This document shows, one piece after another, positions 56,174 to 64,000 of a stretch of DNA of 64,000 nucleotides. Made by a program: the position numbers and the translations under genes. Under the pieces are notes generated by a model. The model was not told the DNA's origin. It did not search any database and worked only from the letters and a program-made list of their open reading frames with translations. This DNA is from Bifidobacterium asteroides (GTDB lineage Bacteria; Actinomycetota; Actinomycetes; Actinomycetales; Bifidobacteriaceae): assembly GCF_009683175.1 (NCBI RefSeq), contig NZ_WKKW01000007.1, forward strand, positions 1-64,000, given 5' to 3'. Positions within the stretch are counted from its first letter, which is position 1. Every line of letters begins with the position of its first letter.

Positions 56174-57457
56174 TCACTTTCCTACGCCCAAGGAGTCGGC
56201 TTGCTTTTGAATGTCTGCTAGTCCGGCATCAACAGTTACCGTACCTTTGCAAATATGTTCAAACTCTTTATCAGAGTATGCAAGAAGCTGGGGCCAGGTA
56301 GAGGCATATGGCACAGACTTAACATCCTTAACCTGTTCGAGGAACGGGACCATCTTTGGATTATCGGACAGGACCTTATTTTGAGTAGCCTTGGTTGACG
56401 CAGGCAAATCACTGGATGCCTTATAGAATTCAACTTGTGTCTCTGGCTTAAGGAACCATTGAATATACTTCCAAGCCGCCTGCTTGTTTTTCGAATTTTT
56501 CCAAACAGCCACATTGGCACCGCCAACGAAGGAAGTTGAAGATTTGCTTTTTGGCAAAACAGCAGTTGCATACCTATTATTAAAATCTTCGCCGCCTAGC
56601 TTTTTAAGCTCTGTGAGCGCATATGGCGAGGTGAACATAATGGGTATTTTCCCGGCTACGAACTGCTGCAAATCCGCTCCCGCTTCAATACTTACATTCG
56701 GATCCGCGATACCAGTCTTAAATAGATCAGTGGTATATTCCAAAGCTCCTTTGAACTCAGGCGTATCAAAGGTATATTTCGAATGATCGGCATTCATTAT
56801 TGAAGCTCCGTTGGAGTAAGCCCAGAAGAGATAATTCTGGAAGGAGTCAGTACCTGCCGGTCCTATATAAATTCCAGAGCTGACTCCATCTACCTTCCGA
56901 ACGTCTGAAGCCATTTGCTTCAGTTCATCCCACGTTTTGGGAGCGCGGTTCCATCCGGCTTGTTGGGCGATATCAGTGCGGTAGAACATGACTCGCGGAT
57001 CGGCATAGAAGGGTATTGCTATCTGTCGTCCGTTGACATTCGAGATTTTTCGCAATGACATCGGAATATCCATTAGGTCAAAATTCGATGGCGCAGGCGA
57101 GAATGCATCAGAAAATGCCGCTAGATCGGCATTGCCCGCCATCGAGATGTCCGGACCGGTACCTGAGGCAACAGCAGTACGGAATTTCTCTCTATAGCTG
57201 CTCCAGGGGAGAGTGGTGAGCTTGATTTTCACATCGGGATTCTCCTGTTCGAATTGTTTAATGAACTTGGGCATAGCCTCCCCCTCGGCACCCATAGCCC
57301 ACATTGTTATTTCGCCTTTGGCTGGTTTAGCATCAATCGTCTTTAATGCAGTATTGTCCTGGGCCGAAGATGAATCGCTTTGTCTGCCACATCCACCGAT
57401 TGAGATCATGCACGCTATGCTTGCAAGAGCTCCGATGGCCTTCATCCGGACTTGCAT
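56174..57457 (-). CDS. ABC sugar-binding lipoprotein (CUT1 solute-binding protein)
   Basis: From ATG 57457 the protein is 427 residues. AAGGAGG lies five bases upstream, and the longer frame to 57526 would run into the operator palindrome. It has a lipoprotein signal (ALASIACMISIGGC). The binding fold shows GEITMWAMGAEGEAMPKFIKQFEQENPDVKIKLTTLPWS, DISMAGNADLAAFSDAF and AWKYIQWFLKPETQVEFY. It captures an oligosaccharide outside the cell for the permeases at 54325-56164. The nearby GH32 suggests a fructose-containing sugar and GH13 an alpha-glucoside; sucrose-like substrates would satisfy both (inference). Confidence 0.92.
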   Translation of the reverse strand: MQVRMKAIGALASIACMISIGGCGRQSDSSSAQDNTALKTIDAKPAKGEITMWAMGAEGEAMPKFIKQFEQENPDVKIKLTTLPWSSYREKFRTAVASGTGPDISMAGNADLAAFSDAFSPAPSNFDLMDIPMSLRKISNVNGRQIAIPFYADPRVMFYRTDIAQQAGWNRAPKTWDELKQMASDVRKVDGVSSGIYIGPAGTDSFQNYLFWAYSNGASIMNADHSKYTFDTPEFKGALEYTTDLFKTGIADPNVSIEAGADLQQFVAGKIPIMFTSPYALTELKKLGGEDFNNRYATAVLPKSKSSTSFVGGANVAVWKNSKNKQAAWKYIQWFLKPETQVEFYKASSDLPASTKATQNKVLSDNPKMVPFLEQVKDVKSVPYASTWPQLLAYSDKEFEHICKGTVTVDAGLADIQKQADSLGVGK

Positions 57458-57508
57458 CTGAACCTCCTTGATCAGATTGATGAGGCTTATAGCTGGCTCC
57501 ATCACACC

Positions 57509-57540
57509 GCTTAATCGCTTAAACATTTAAGCGATTAAGC
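57509..57540. promoter_or_regulatory. 32-bp palindromic operator of the sugar importer operon
   Basis: Fifteen-base arms (GCTTAATCGCTTAAA and its complement) flank CA, about 50 bases upstream of the binding-protein start. It can be read as two overlapping TTAATCGCTTAA-type sites. A further palindrome GTCAAACATGTTTGAC at 57624-57639 overlaps the end of the LacI gene. Confidence 0.8.
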
Positions 57541-57624
57541 ATTAATATAGACCGGCGGTTTTATGTTTGTCAACTCACTATTCCGTTAAGCCAGCAATGC
57601 CATTGGTTATCTAATGCTTATCAG

Positions 57625-58680
57625 TCAAACATGTTTGACCGATCGACGTTTCACCACTGGACACGGCACCAACGTTTCTTGCCTGGATACAATTCTCATA
57701 TTGGTTTTTGCAGACTCTTTATTATCGTTTGCGACGGAACTTTGTTTCGTTTGCCTATTGTTTGCGAGCAATAAACGTATCCCGAGAACTCCGAGCGCGT
57801 ATTGAGGTAGCCCTACCGTTGAAAGTGCAGGATGCAAGTGATTCGCTATTACTTCTTGATTATCAAATCCGACAATCGAGAAGTCTTCTGGTATGCGTTT
57901 CCCTCTACTTTTCAAGGCATCATACAAACCCATTGCCGTGCGATCATTATGGCAGAATACCGAATCTGCGCCGCTTGCTAAAACCGCTTCAGCTGCGCTG
58001 TAGCCACCCTCCTGATCAGCAGTCCGCAGGATAACCAACGAGGGATCATAAGGTATACCTGCTTTAGCAAGAGCCTGCTTATAACCTCTTAACCTGCAAA
58101 CTGAAGCCGGTGTGCGGACTTTGTCATTTATAAATGCCACTCGAGTGTGTCCAGCAGCCAACAACAGATTTGTGGCAGCCTCACCCCCCTGCACCTCATC
58201 CGGCACTACCGCTGGGTATCGCATTGCTGAGTCAAAACAATTAATGAGTACAGTATTCACTTTGGACAATTCATTTGGCGGAGTAACCAAATGATGTACC
58301 CAACTGGAATATGCTATTCCCTCCACTTGATGTTCCAGCATGAAGGCACAAGCTTTGCTTGCTATCTCATCATCTCCATTTGTATCAATGACGAGCAGCA
58401 GCTTATTACTCCTCCAAGCTTCATCCTGCGCTCCTTGGAGAACTTGACCGGCAAATGGAGATGTCGCAACTCCATCGCTGATAAAACCAATCAAATCGGA
58501 CTGCCCTCGTGCCAGACCACGAGCCAGCGCATTCTGCCTATACCCAAGTTTCTGAGCTACTTTGCGAACCCTTTCCTGCGTCGCTTCAGGAATCCTGACA
58601 TGTCTATTATCATTAATGGCCCAAGACGCCGTAGCTATCGACACCCCAGCCTCGCGGGCGACATCCTGCAGTGTGACCAT
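57625..58680 (-). CDS. LacI-family regulator of the sugar importer operon
   Basis: From ATG 58680 the protein is 351 residues; the longer frame to 58728 lacks a ribosome site and the HTH starts right at this Met. HTH: MVTLQDVAREAGVSIATASWAINDNRHVRIPEATQ, with hinge region NALARGLARGQSD. The effector domain has HQVEGIAYSSWVHHL, GADSVFCHNDRTAMGLYDAL and FSIVGFDNQEVIANHLHPALST. The C-terminal ~40 residues (RQTKQSSVANDNKESAKTN) are a polar extension. It lies directly upstream of the transport operon with the 32-bp palindrome between. Confidence 0.9.
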   Translation of the reverse strand: MVTLQDVAREAGVSIATASWAINDNRHVRIPEATQERVRKVAQKLGYRQNALARGLARGQSDLIGFISDGVATSPFAGQVLQGAQDEAWRSNKLLLVIDTNGDDEIASKACAFMLEHQVEGIAYSSWVHHLVTPPNELSKVNTVLINCFDSAMRYPAVVPDEVQGGEAATNLLLAAGHTRVAFINDKVRTPASVCRLRGYKQALAKAGIPYDPSLVILRTADQEGGYSAAEAVLASGADSVFCHNDRTAMGLYDALKSRGKRIPEDFSIVGFDNQEVIANHLHPALSTVGLPQYALGVLGIRLLLANNRQTKQSSVANDNKESAKTNMRIVSRQETLVPCPVVKRRSVKHV

Positions 58681-58908
58681 AAATGCCAATCCTAATGCCA
58701 CAGACCGCTCGTGAATACCAAAAAGCACTATTCGGAGCTGCTGCTATTCCCCTAATACCTGTGATAATACCGTCGGTGCTACGGCCTGTCACGCAAATGT
58801 TTCCTAAGCAGCAAGTCAACCAAGTAAGGAACAGCTGACGCACATAAAAGACTGTTGCCTAGAGGCAAGGTATTACACCATCAGCAAAGGTAATGGTGAA
58901 GAGTCGAG

Positions 58909-59619
58909 TCACACATTCCACTGCCTGAGCACGCGTTCCCCCTGGTAGATGCCAAGAACACCGTAACGCGCTGTATTCATCCTGAACAACTGTGCCTTGC
59001 TTGGGTCTAAGGCTAACCACTGCGTGGTCAGGATGCGCAGAATATGAGCGTGCGCCACCAGGAGCACATGCCGCCCAGCACACACCTGGGGTTCAAGCCA
59101 TTCGACTATCTTTCGCGCACGAGCGGCCACCTGATCCAGACTTTCACCGCAGGTCACGTGCACTGGAACACGATTGCCTGAAGGCAGAACGACCACTCGG
59201 TCACCGGTCAGTTCCTTGATGCCCAGGGCCCGCGGGCCGTCGACCCACAATTTCCAGTCACGGCCGAGACTAGCCACAACATCTTGAGGACGATGCCCCT
59301 CAGCCGGACCATAATCCCACTCCAGAATCTCATCCATCGGTGTCGGATCAGGAAAGCCGGCCAGCTCAGCTGTCTGCCTGGCACGTCGCAGAGGGCTGGA
59401 AAAAACACAACCAGCGTCGAACCCCTTAGGAAAGGCTTTGGCCAGTTTCCGACCAGCCTCTCTAGCTTGCTCACATCCTTGGTCAGTCAAGGGAATATCA
59501 GTGCGTCCCGTATACTGTCCTGTTTTGCTCCAAATAGTCTGACCATGCCGTAACAACACGGCGTAGCCTTCACTCTCAGCCGAGGCATCATTGCCCGCCG
59601 CGTTTTCCACAGTACCCAT
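58909..59619 (-). CDS. Histidine phosphatase family protein (phosphoglycerate-mutase-like)
   Basis: From ATG 59619 the protein is 236 residues. The frame continues 31 codons upstream, but those overlap the divergent gene. The phosphohistidine motif is VLLRHGQTIWSKTGQYTGRTDIPLTDQG. SSPLRRARQTAELAG and a Glu in ILEWDYGPAEG follow. The second His is in VLLVAHAHILRILTTQWL, replacing the usual HG. It is probably a small-molecule or sugar-phosphate phosphatase; the substrate is unknown. It shares a short divergent promoter with the DUF4235 gene. Confidence 0.85.
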   Translation of the reverse strand: MGTVENAAGNDASAESEGYAVLLRHGQTIWSKTGQYTGRTDIPLTDQGCEQAREAGRKLAKAFPKGFDAGCVFSSPLRRARQTAELAGFPDPTPMDEILEWDYGPAEGHRPQDVVASLGRDWKLWVDGPRALGIKELTGDRVVVLPSGNRVPVHVTCGESLDQVAARARKIVEWLEPQVCAGRHVLLVAHAHILRILTTQWLALDPSKAQLFRMNTARYGVLGIYQGERVLRQWNV

Positions 59620-59659
59620 GCATGGTATTTTAACCCCAGGCGTGTGGGATAATGGACCT

Positions 59660-60025
59660 ATGACGGACTCAGGACGGGAACCTGGCGGAATGGCCGACCA
59701 AGTGGTCGGCATGCTTCATCAGGTGGATGGCAAGGTGAATGACATGCGCAACTCTATTGAATCGGATCCGGACTCGCTGACAGACAAGCTGGTCAAGTTC
59801 GCGCTTCCCAGCATCGCTGCATTGCTGGCAGGCAAACTCTTCCAGGCCTTCTGGAGCGGACTGGTCCGCAAGCGCAACGGAGGCGTGGACAGCCCTGAAG
59901 AGGATCAGGAGAGCGCTACCGCCGGCCTACTCTTCGGCGTTCTGTCGGCAGCCGTCACTGCCCTCGTCTCCGGCCTGTTCGAGCGTGGTTCCCAGGCTCT
60001 GATCGACCGTCGTCACCAGCGCTGA
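59660..60025 (+). CDS. DUF4235-type small membrane protein
   Basis: From ATG 59660 the protein is 121 residues. An N-terminal hydrophilic helix (VGMLHQVDGKVNDMRNSIESDPDSL) is followed by a hydrophobic segment FALPSIAALLAGKLFQAFWSGLVRKRNG. A second one, GLLFGVLSAAVTALVSGLFERGSQALI, precedes a short basic tail. This two-helix layout with the charged loop matches DUF4235 proteins of actinobacteria, whose function is unknown. Alternative start 59591 would overlap the divergent gene. Confidence 0.7.
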   Translation: MTDSGREPGGMADQVVGMLHQVDGKVNDMRNSIESDPDSLTDKLVKFALPSIAALLAGKLFQAFWSGLVRKRNGGVDSPEEDQESATAGLLFGVLSAAVTALVSGLFERGSQALIDRRHQR

Positions 60026-60131
60026 AAGCAAGGGACGCTGACTGATAACCAGACCGGTCCAGATAACGCTGATTGCGTGATTTTGACGACAAGGTCTTGC
60101 ATTGGCAGGCGTTGGCGGCCAGAATGTCAAA

Positions 60132-60950
60132 ATGACCTTATCAAATTCACAGAAAACCCCGGCCGCAAATCCGACCGACAATCCCACCATACGGACCTTG
60201 CTTGAGCGACGCTCCATCCGCGGATTCACCGACGAACCGGTTGACGACCAGACCATCGCCCTGCTGGAGCAGGCGGCCCAGCATGCAGCGACCAGCCGCT
60301 ACTTCCATGAATGGTCGGCCATCAGGGTTACGGATCACGATGAGGCGCTTGCCATCGCCGATATGGCCCATCAGCGCTATGTCGCCGAAGCTCCGTTGCT
60401 CTACATCTTCCTGGCGGATCAGCGCCGTAATGCCGATCTGGTCCGACGATTCGCCGATGATGTGGATCCGGATACCACCCTGCTCAACTCCGGCTATGTC
60501 TTCCTGCAGTCACAGAACGATGCGGTCCTGGCCCTGCACGCCATGGAGACCGCAGCCAACGCGCTGGGCCTGGGAGGAGTCATTCTGGGCAGCGTCATCA
60601 ATGACACAAACAGATTGATTGATCTGTTGAAGCTGCCCAAGCTGGTCTATCCGGTGCTGGGTCTTGCCATCGGCCACCCGGCACAGGATCCGGATCCCAA
60701 GCCCAGGATGCCTCGTCAGGCGCAAATCTTCACCAACACCTATCAGCGGGCCGACGATGATGCAGACATGAAGGATGCCTTGGCCGACTTCGACCAGACG
60801 GTCACCCGTTATTATCGCGACATCCGGCACATGGACGATCCCCACCGCTCATTCAGCGCCATAATGGCCGACAAGGTTCGCAATCCCGCCTCCGGTCATG
60901 AACCCATGCTGGATTCGATCCGCCGACAGGGCTTCGACCCAGCCTGCTAG
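60132..60950 (+). CDS. Nitroreductase-family NAD(P)H-dependent flavin oxidoreductase
   Basis: From ATG 60132 the protein is 272 residues (TTG 60102 would add ten). NfsA/FRP-type features: TLLERRSIRGFTDEPVDD (FMN-binding RRSxR), AAQHAATSRYFHEWSAI, DAVLALHAMETAANALGLGGVILGSVINDT, and VYPVLGLAIGHPAQDPDPKPRMPR. It probably reduces quinones, nitro compounds or free flavin in the cytoplasm. No strong ribosome site is visible, so the start is uncertain. It stands alone after DUF4235. Confidence 0.88.
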   Translation: MTLSNSQKTPAANPTDNPTIRTLLERRSIRGFTDEPVDDQTIALLEQAAQHAATSRYFHEWSAIRVTDHDEALAIADMAHQRYVAEAPLLYIFLADQRRNADLVRRFADDVDPDTTLLNSGYVFLQSQNDAVLALHAMETAANALGLGGVILGSVINDTNRLIDLLKLPKLVYPVLGLAIGHPAQDPDPKPRMPRQAQIFTNTYQRADDDADMKDALADFDQTVTRYYRDIRHMDDPHRSFSAIMADKVRNPASGHEPMLDSIRRQGFDPAC

Positions 60951-61161
60951 GCAACGAAATTCCTGCAAGCCAGACAAACCGTAGGAATCAGCAGATAAGT
61001 TCAACAGCCAAGTTCACCAGCCTTAGGCGAATAGGTAGAGACGGATTAGCCCCAGGCAGCGAGATCGGCGGAATCCAATCTTGCTGCCTGGAGCCGTCAG
61101 AAAGAATCAGGATCAACTCGGTAACATCAAGCACGCATGGGCTGCAGAGGCGATGACTGCC

Positions 61162-61413
61162 TCACCTGCGACGAGGCTTGTACCCACGTTTGCGGCTGTG
61201 TGGTTTCGAAGCTCGCGAGACCGTCCTTATGCGCTGGTAGGAGCCCGGCTCATGACTGGTCAGATGCCAGCTTCCGCAGTAATCACAGCGGTAGACCCAT
61301 AGAAGAACGTCGCGTTCGACCATGCTGCGGTCGGCGGCCTGCTGGGCTTTGGCCCGATCGTGATACATGATCTTGGACGTAGCAGCGCAACGTCGTGGGG
61401 TGAAATAATGCAT
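61162..61413 (-). CDS. Small conserved-looking protein with CxxC...WHLTSH motif
   Basis: This is an 83-residue basic protein. The core KIMYHDRAKAQQAADRSM leads to a half zinc ribbon, VYRCDYCGSWHLTSH, where Cys-x2-Cys and two His could hold zinc. The C-terminal ~25 residues are strongly basic (SRKRGYKPRRR). The same YxCxxCxxWHLT pattern occurs in small actinobacterial and phage proteins of unknown role. It lies alone between a nitroreductase and an aldo-keto reductase, with ~200 bases of apparently empty sequence on each side. Binding to nucleic acid is plausible from the charge, but not shown. Confidence 0.6.
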   Translation of the reverse strand: MHYFTPRRCAATSKIMYHDRAKAQQAADRSMVERDVLLWVYRCDYCGSWHLTSHEPGSYQRIRTVSRASKPHSRKRGYKPRRR

Positions 61414-61632
61414 GACAGCGTACGACTACCTCGAAACCGATCCGACCATCCTCGATCTGACTATCCCTCTGCACTTCTTTTGCAATCACGGTGTCCGATG
61501 CCCGACCAGGCTGGCCCTGCCAGATGACGCAAGAACATTGATGCGAGATCAGACGGCGGGGCGCAATCCTTCATAACCCGAAGCGGTAGAACCGGGCAGA
61601 AAACGGGCGGACGTGAGCGGCCCTACCAGGGA

Positions 61633-62571
61633 TCAGGGCAGGTCGTGACCGGCGCTCAGATAGAGGTCGTACCATTCCTGGGCAGTCAGATCCACATCCG
61701 CACCAGCGGCCATCTGGGTGATGCGCTCAGGGTTCATGGATCCCAGGAGCACCTGTATGCCGGCGGGATGCCGCAGAATCCAGGCCACTGCGATTGCACT
61801 CTTGGACACCCCGTGCTGCTTGGCCAGTTTGTCCAGCTCGGCATTGAGTTCGGGATAGCGTGGATTGTCCAGGAAGACCCCATCGAAGTATCCGGTCTGG
61901 AAGGGGCTCCAGGCCTGAATGGTCATGGACTTGAGCCGCGAATAGGCCAGAAGACCGCCATCATGGTCCAGGCTGGGATCATCGCCCATATTGACGTGAA
62001 TCTCCTGGTCGACCATGCCGGTGTGTCCCAGTCCGAATTGCAGCTGGTTGACCTCCAGGCGCTGGCTTACCGCGCTCTGCAGGAGCTCCACCTGCATGGG
62101 GTTGACATTGCTGACGCCGAAGTGCCGAACCTTTCCACTGATCTGCAGTTCATTGAAGGCCTCGGCCAGATCGTCCAAGTCGACCAGTGTGTCGGGACGA
62201 TGCAGCAGCACGAAGTCGACATGGTCGGTCTGCAGGTTGACCAGCTCCTCATCCAGGGCCTTCAGCAGGTGATCCTTGGAGAAGTCGTAGCGGGTGATCT
62301 GGTCGCTGTCCGGGTTGCGGAAGATGCCGAACTTGGTCTGGATGCCCACACTGTCCCGGTCTACGCTCAGATCCTTCAAAGCCTGTCCCAAGGCACGGCT
62401 ACTGGCCCCTGCATGGTAGCAATCGGCTGTGTCGAAGAAGTCCACGCCCGCATTCATGGCCGTCTCCACAATGGTCCGCGCTTCCTCGCGGCTCTTCTGA
62501 TCAATCCGCATGACCCCCAGGGCCACACGGGAGGCCCGGAATCCTGACCGTCCTAAATTCATGTATCGCAC
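61633..62571 (-). CDS. Aldo-keto reductase (YdhF-like)
   Basis: This 312-residue TIM-barrel oxidoreductase opens MRYMNLGRSGFRASRVALGVMR. It has GVDFFDTADCYHAG (catalytic Asp and Tyr), QTKFG (Lys), FVLLHRPD (His) and FGVSNVNPMQVELLQ. The NADPH-binding end reads VAWILRHPAGIQVLLGSMNPERITQMA. It reduces carbonyl compounds or sugars with NADPH; the substrate is unknown. It is monocistronic, 68 bases after the phosphatase gene stop on the same strand. Confidence 0.92.
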   Translation of the reverse strand: MRYMNLGRSGFRASRVALGVMRIDQKSREEARTIVETAMNAGVDFFDTADCYHAGASSRALGQALKDLSVDRDSVGIQTKFGIFRNPDSDQITRYDFSKDHLLKALDEELVNLQTDHVDFVLLHRPDTLVDLDDLAEAFNELQISGKVRHFGVSNVNPMQVELLQSAVSQRLEVNQLQFGLGHTGMVDQEIHVNMGDDPSLDHDGGLLAYSRLKSMTIQAWSPFQTGYFDGVFLDNPRYPELNAELDKLAKQHGVSKSAIAVAWILRHPAGIQVLLGSMNPERITQMAAGADVDLTAQEWYDLYLSAGHDLP

Positions 62572-62639
62572 AATGTCCTCCTCGTAATTGACGTCTAAGC
62601 TCGAGTCTACCCGTCCCAGCCACCTCCAGCCTTGCAGGG

Positions 62640-63392
62640 TTATTCCAACAGGTTGCTGCGCAGGACCTCCACCTGCTCCGGTCCGAACCCTAGAGCCTGA
62701 CGTGCATAGGCGAAGACATCACCATAGGCGTCGATCATGGTCTGTTGGGCATGGGCCAGGTATTCCTTCTTGACGCAGAGCGCAATCTGTAGTGCGTCCA
62801 GTGAATCCTGGTCGAAGCCCTTGGCGCGGAATTGGTCCAGCAGCTGGTTGTTGGCCGCGACCCTCTCCTGGTTGGTCTTCAGGTAGTCAGCGAATACCTG
62901 GTCGTCGTCCACCCCCAGCAGCCAGAGCACCAGGGCCGCGGCGAACCCGGTCCTGTCCTTGCCGGCAAAGCAATGGAAGAGCGTAGCCCCCTGCGTGTTG
63001 CCTACAACGATGCGCAGGAACTTTCCATAACCCTGCTGGGCCGCAGGGCTCATGACCAGGTCATGGTAGACATTCAACATGTGGCCGTTGACCTGATCCG
63101 CTAAACCCAGCGAGGCGAAATCGTCCAAGCTGGCGCCGTTGGTACCACTTTGCTCCAGCAGATCAATGTTGGTAAAGGTCACACCATCGATCCTGTCGTC
63201 CGGACTTTCCTGTCTCTCAAATGGCCGGCGGAAGTCCACGACCTGCGTCACCCGGTAGCGGTCGACCAGTTCCCTCTTCGTATCTTCGTCCAGACCCACC
63301 AGCTGTCCCGATCGGATGAACTTATAGGGACGAACCCGGCGGCCGTGAATGGTCCGAATGCCTCCCAAATCGCGAAAATTGGTGATGTTCAT
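62640..63392 (-). CDS. Tyrosine-protein-phosphatase-like protein
   Basis: From ATG 63392 (AAGGAGG six bases upstream) the protein is 250 residues. It has the bacterial PTP fold with NFRDLGGIRTIHGRRVRPYKFIRSGQL at the start and a P-loop with the catalytic Cys and Arg, LFHCFAGKDRTGFAAAL (C-x5-R). A general-acid loop and C-terminal helices follow (FAYARQALGFGPEQVEVLRSNLL). The FRDLGG opening marks the Y_phosphatase3 group, which includes lipid and tyrosine phosphatases. No export signal. Possibly co-transcribed with the aldo-keto reductase. Confidence 0.9.
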   Translation of the reverse strand: MNITNFRDLGGIRTIHGRRVRPYKFIRSGQLVGLDEDTKRELVDRYRVTQVVDFRRPFERQESPDDRIDGVTFTNIDLLEQSGTNGASLDDFASLGLADQVNGHMLNVYHDLVMSPAAQQGYGKFLRIVVGNTQGATLFHCFAGKDRTGFAAALVLWLLGVDDDQVFADYLKTNQERVAANNQLLDQFRAKGFDQDSLDALQIALCVKKEYLAHAQQTMIDAYGDVFAYARQALGFGPEQVEVLRSNLLE

Positions 63393-63589
63393 TAACGACC
63401 TCCTTCGGTTGCGCCCAGTCCCCACGCCAACCCCACCTTCATAAAGGTCACTGGGATGCAGTCCGCCAGCGCGCGATCAACAGCAAGAACCAACAAGCAA
63501 TGCAACCAAGGTACCATCACCGTTGCTGTACAGACACGCCATAGTCTCGCGGCAAAAGCTTCTTGTGGGGGCTTGGTCGGTTGGTGTTG

Positions 63590-64000
63590 TCACTGCTCTG
63601 CGGTCAGGGCCTGTTTGATTGGTGTGCCTCCCCCAATGATGTTGTAGATCCTGCCTGTGGTCTGGGGAAGGTCGACGCAGTCGGCCAGGCATTGTGCCAC
63701 GTCGGGGATCGGTATGGGTCCAGGGCCGTCTGGTTCTACCTGGATGGCTCCTGTGCCGGTCTGTTCGGTCAGGCTGCCTGGCTCGATGATGGTGTAGTCC
63801 AGACCGGAGCCGATCAGGTACTGGTCGGCCATGTTCTTGGTTACGTAATAGTCGGCAAGGGCGTCGATGGCGGGTTTGACCCGGGGCTGCTCCCAGCGCA
63901 GCCAGTCTGCCGCATACATGGCTCCCAACATGACGTACCTGGTGATGCCGACCGTTTTGGCTGCCTCTATGGTCTTCATGGCTCCCAGGGCGTCGATCTG
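63590..64000 (-). CDS. NAD(P)-binding SDR-like reductase, N-terminus cut by window edge
   Basis: The frame is open to the right edge (QIDALGA precedes the internal Met at 63979), so the Gly-rich NAD-binding start lies outside the window. The visible part has ITRYVMLGAMYAADWLRWEQP, ALADYYVTKNMADQYLIGSGLDYTIIEPGSL and GPGPIPIPDVAQCLADCVDLPQTTGRIYNIIGGGTPI. This is the C-terminal half of an atypical SDR (SDR_a5/NmrA-like) with the YxxxK equivalent. It is probably a reductase or NAD-sensing protein; the substrate is unknown. Confidence 0.8.
   Translation of the reverse strand, partial: QIDALGAMKTIEAAKTVGITRYVMLGAMYAADWLRWEQPRVKPAIDALADYYVTKNMADQYLIGSGLDYTIIEPGSLTEQTGTGAIQVEPDGPGPIPIPDVAQCLADCVDLPQTTGRIYNIIGGGTPIKQALTAEQ

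Noticed and set aside
1-64000. CRISPR arrays, prophage genes, insertion sequences or integrases
   Set aside because: No regularly spaced repeats, transposase, recombinase or capsid-type proteins were seen on either strand.

Overview
The window looks like a Bifidobacterium-type actinobacterial chromosome. It is fairly GC-rich, with Shine-Dalgarno-led genes and occasional GTG/TTG starts. It carries the actinobacterial dnaK-grpE-dnaJ-hspR operon with a HAIR operator, a divergent rsmI / protein-O-mannosyltransferase pair beside metG, and a very dense set of plant-glycan genes run by LacI and IclR regulators. The species is not proven by anything here. A plant- or pollen-fed host (for example the bee gut) would fit the enzyme set, but that is inference.

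Layout: (1) 1-9.2 kb is an arabinan locus: two endo-arabinanase-like GH43 proteins (one secreted with a LamG-like domain, one lipoprotein), two further GH43-type enzymes, a GH27 enzyme and a LacI regulator. Three near-identical palindromes precede three of its transcription units. (2) 9.3-13.1 kb is a two-gene heterodimeric ABC exporter, followed by a fused beta-phosphoglucomutase/GH65 phosphorylase (13.3-16.3 kb). (3) 16.5-22.4 kb holds housekeeping genes (metG, rsmI, protein mannosyltransferase) plus an overlapping pair that looks like an AbiEi-type protein and a variant-LRR protein. (4) 22.5-28.8 kb is a beta-glucoside uptake operon: LacI, binding protein, two permeases, GH1. (5) 28.9-29.7 kb is non-coding, then a DedA membrane protein. 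(6) 30.5-42.5 kb is an MFS-based plant-glycoside operon (MFS, GH78, GH1, GH31, GH3) with a divergent IclR regulator. (7) tRNA-Ala(CGC), a DEAD-box helicase and the dnaK heat-shock operon lie at 42.8-49.6 kb. (8) 49.6-58.9 kb is a visibly AT-richer island with GH13, LacI, GH32, an ABC sugar importer and another LacI. (9) 58.9-64 kb holds small housekeeping or accessory genes: a histidine phosphatase, a DUF4235 protein, a nitroreductase, a small zinc-motif protein, an aldo-keto reductase, a tyrosine phosphatase and a truncated NAD-binding reductase.

Logic: four separate sugar modules each pair import with intracellular or surface hydrolysis and a local repressor, and for each I can point to palindromic operator candidates. 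Both ABC importers have an RNA hairpin at the binding-protein/permease junction, consistent with making more binding protein than permease. No phage, insertion sequence, CRISPR array or classical defence system was recognised.
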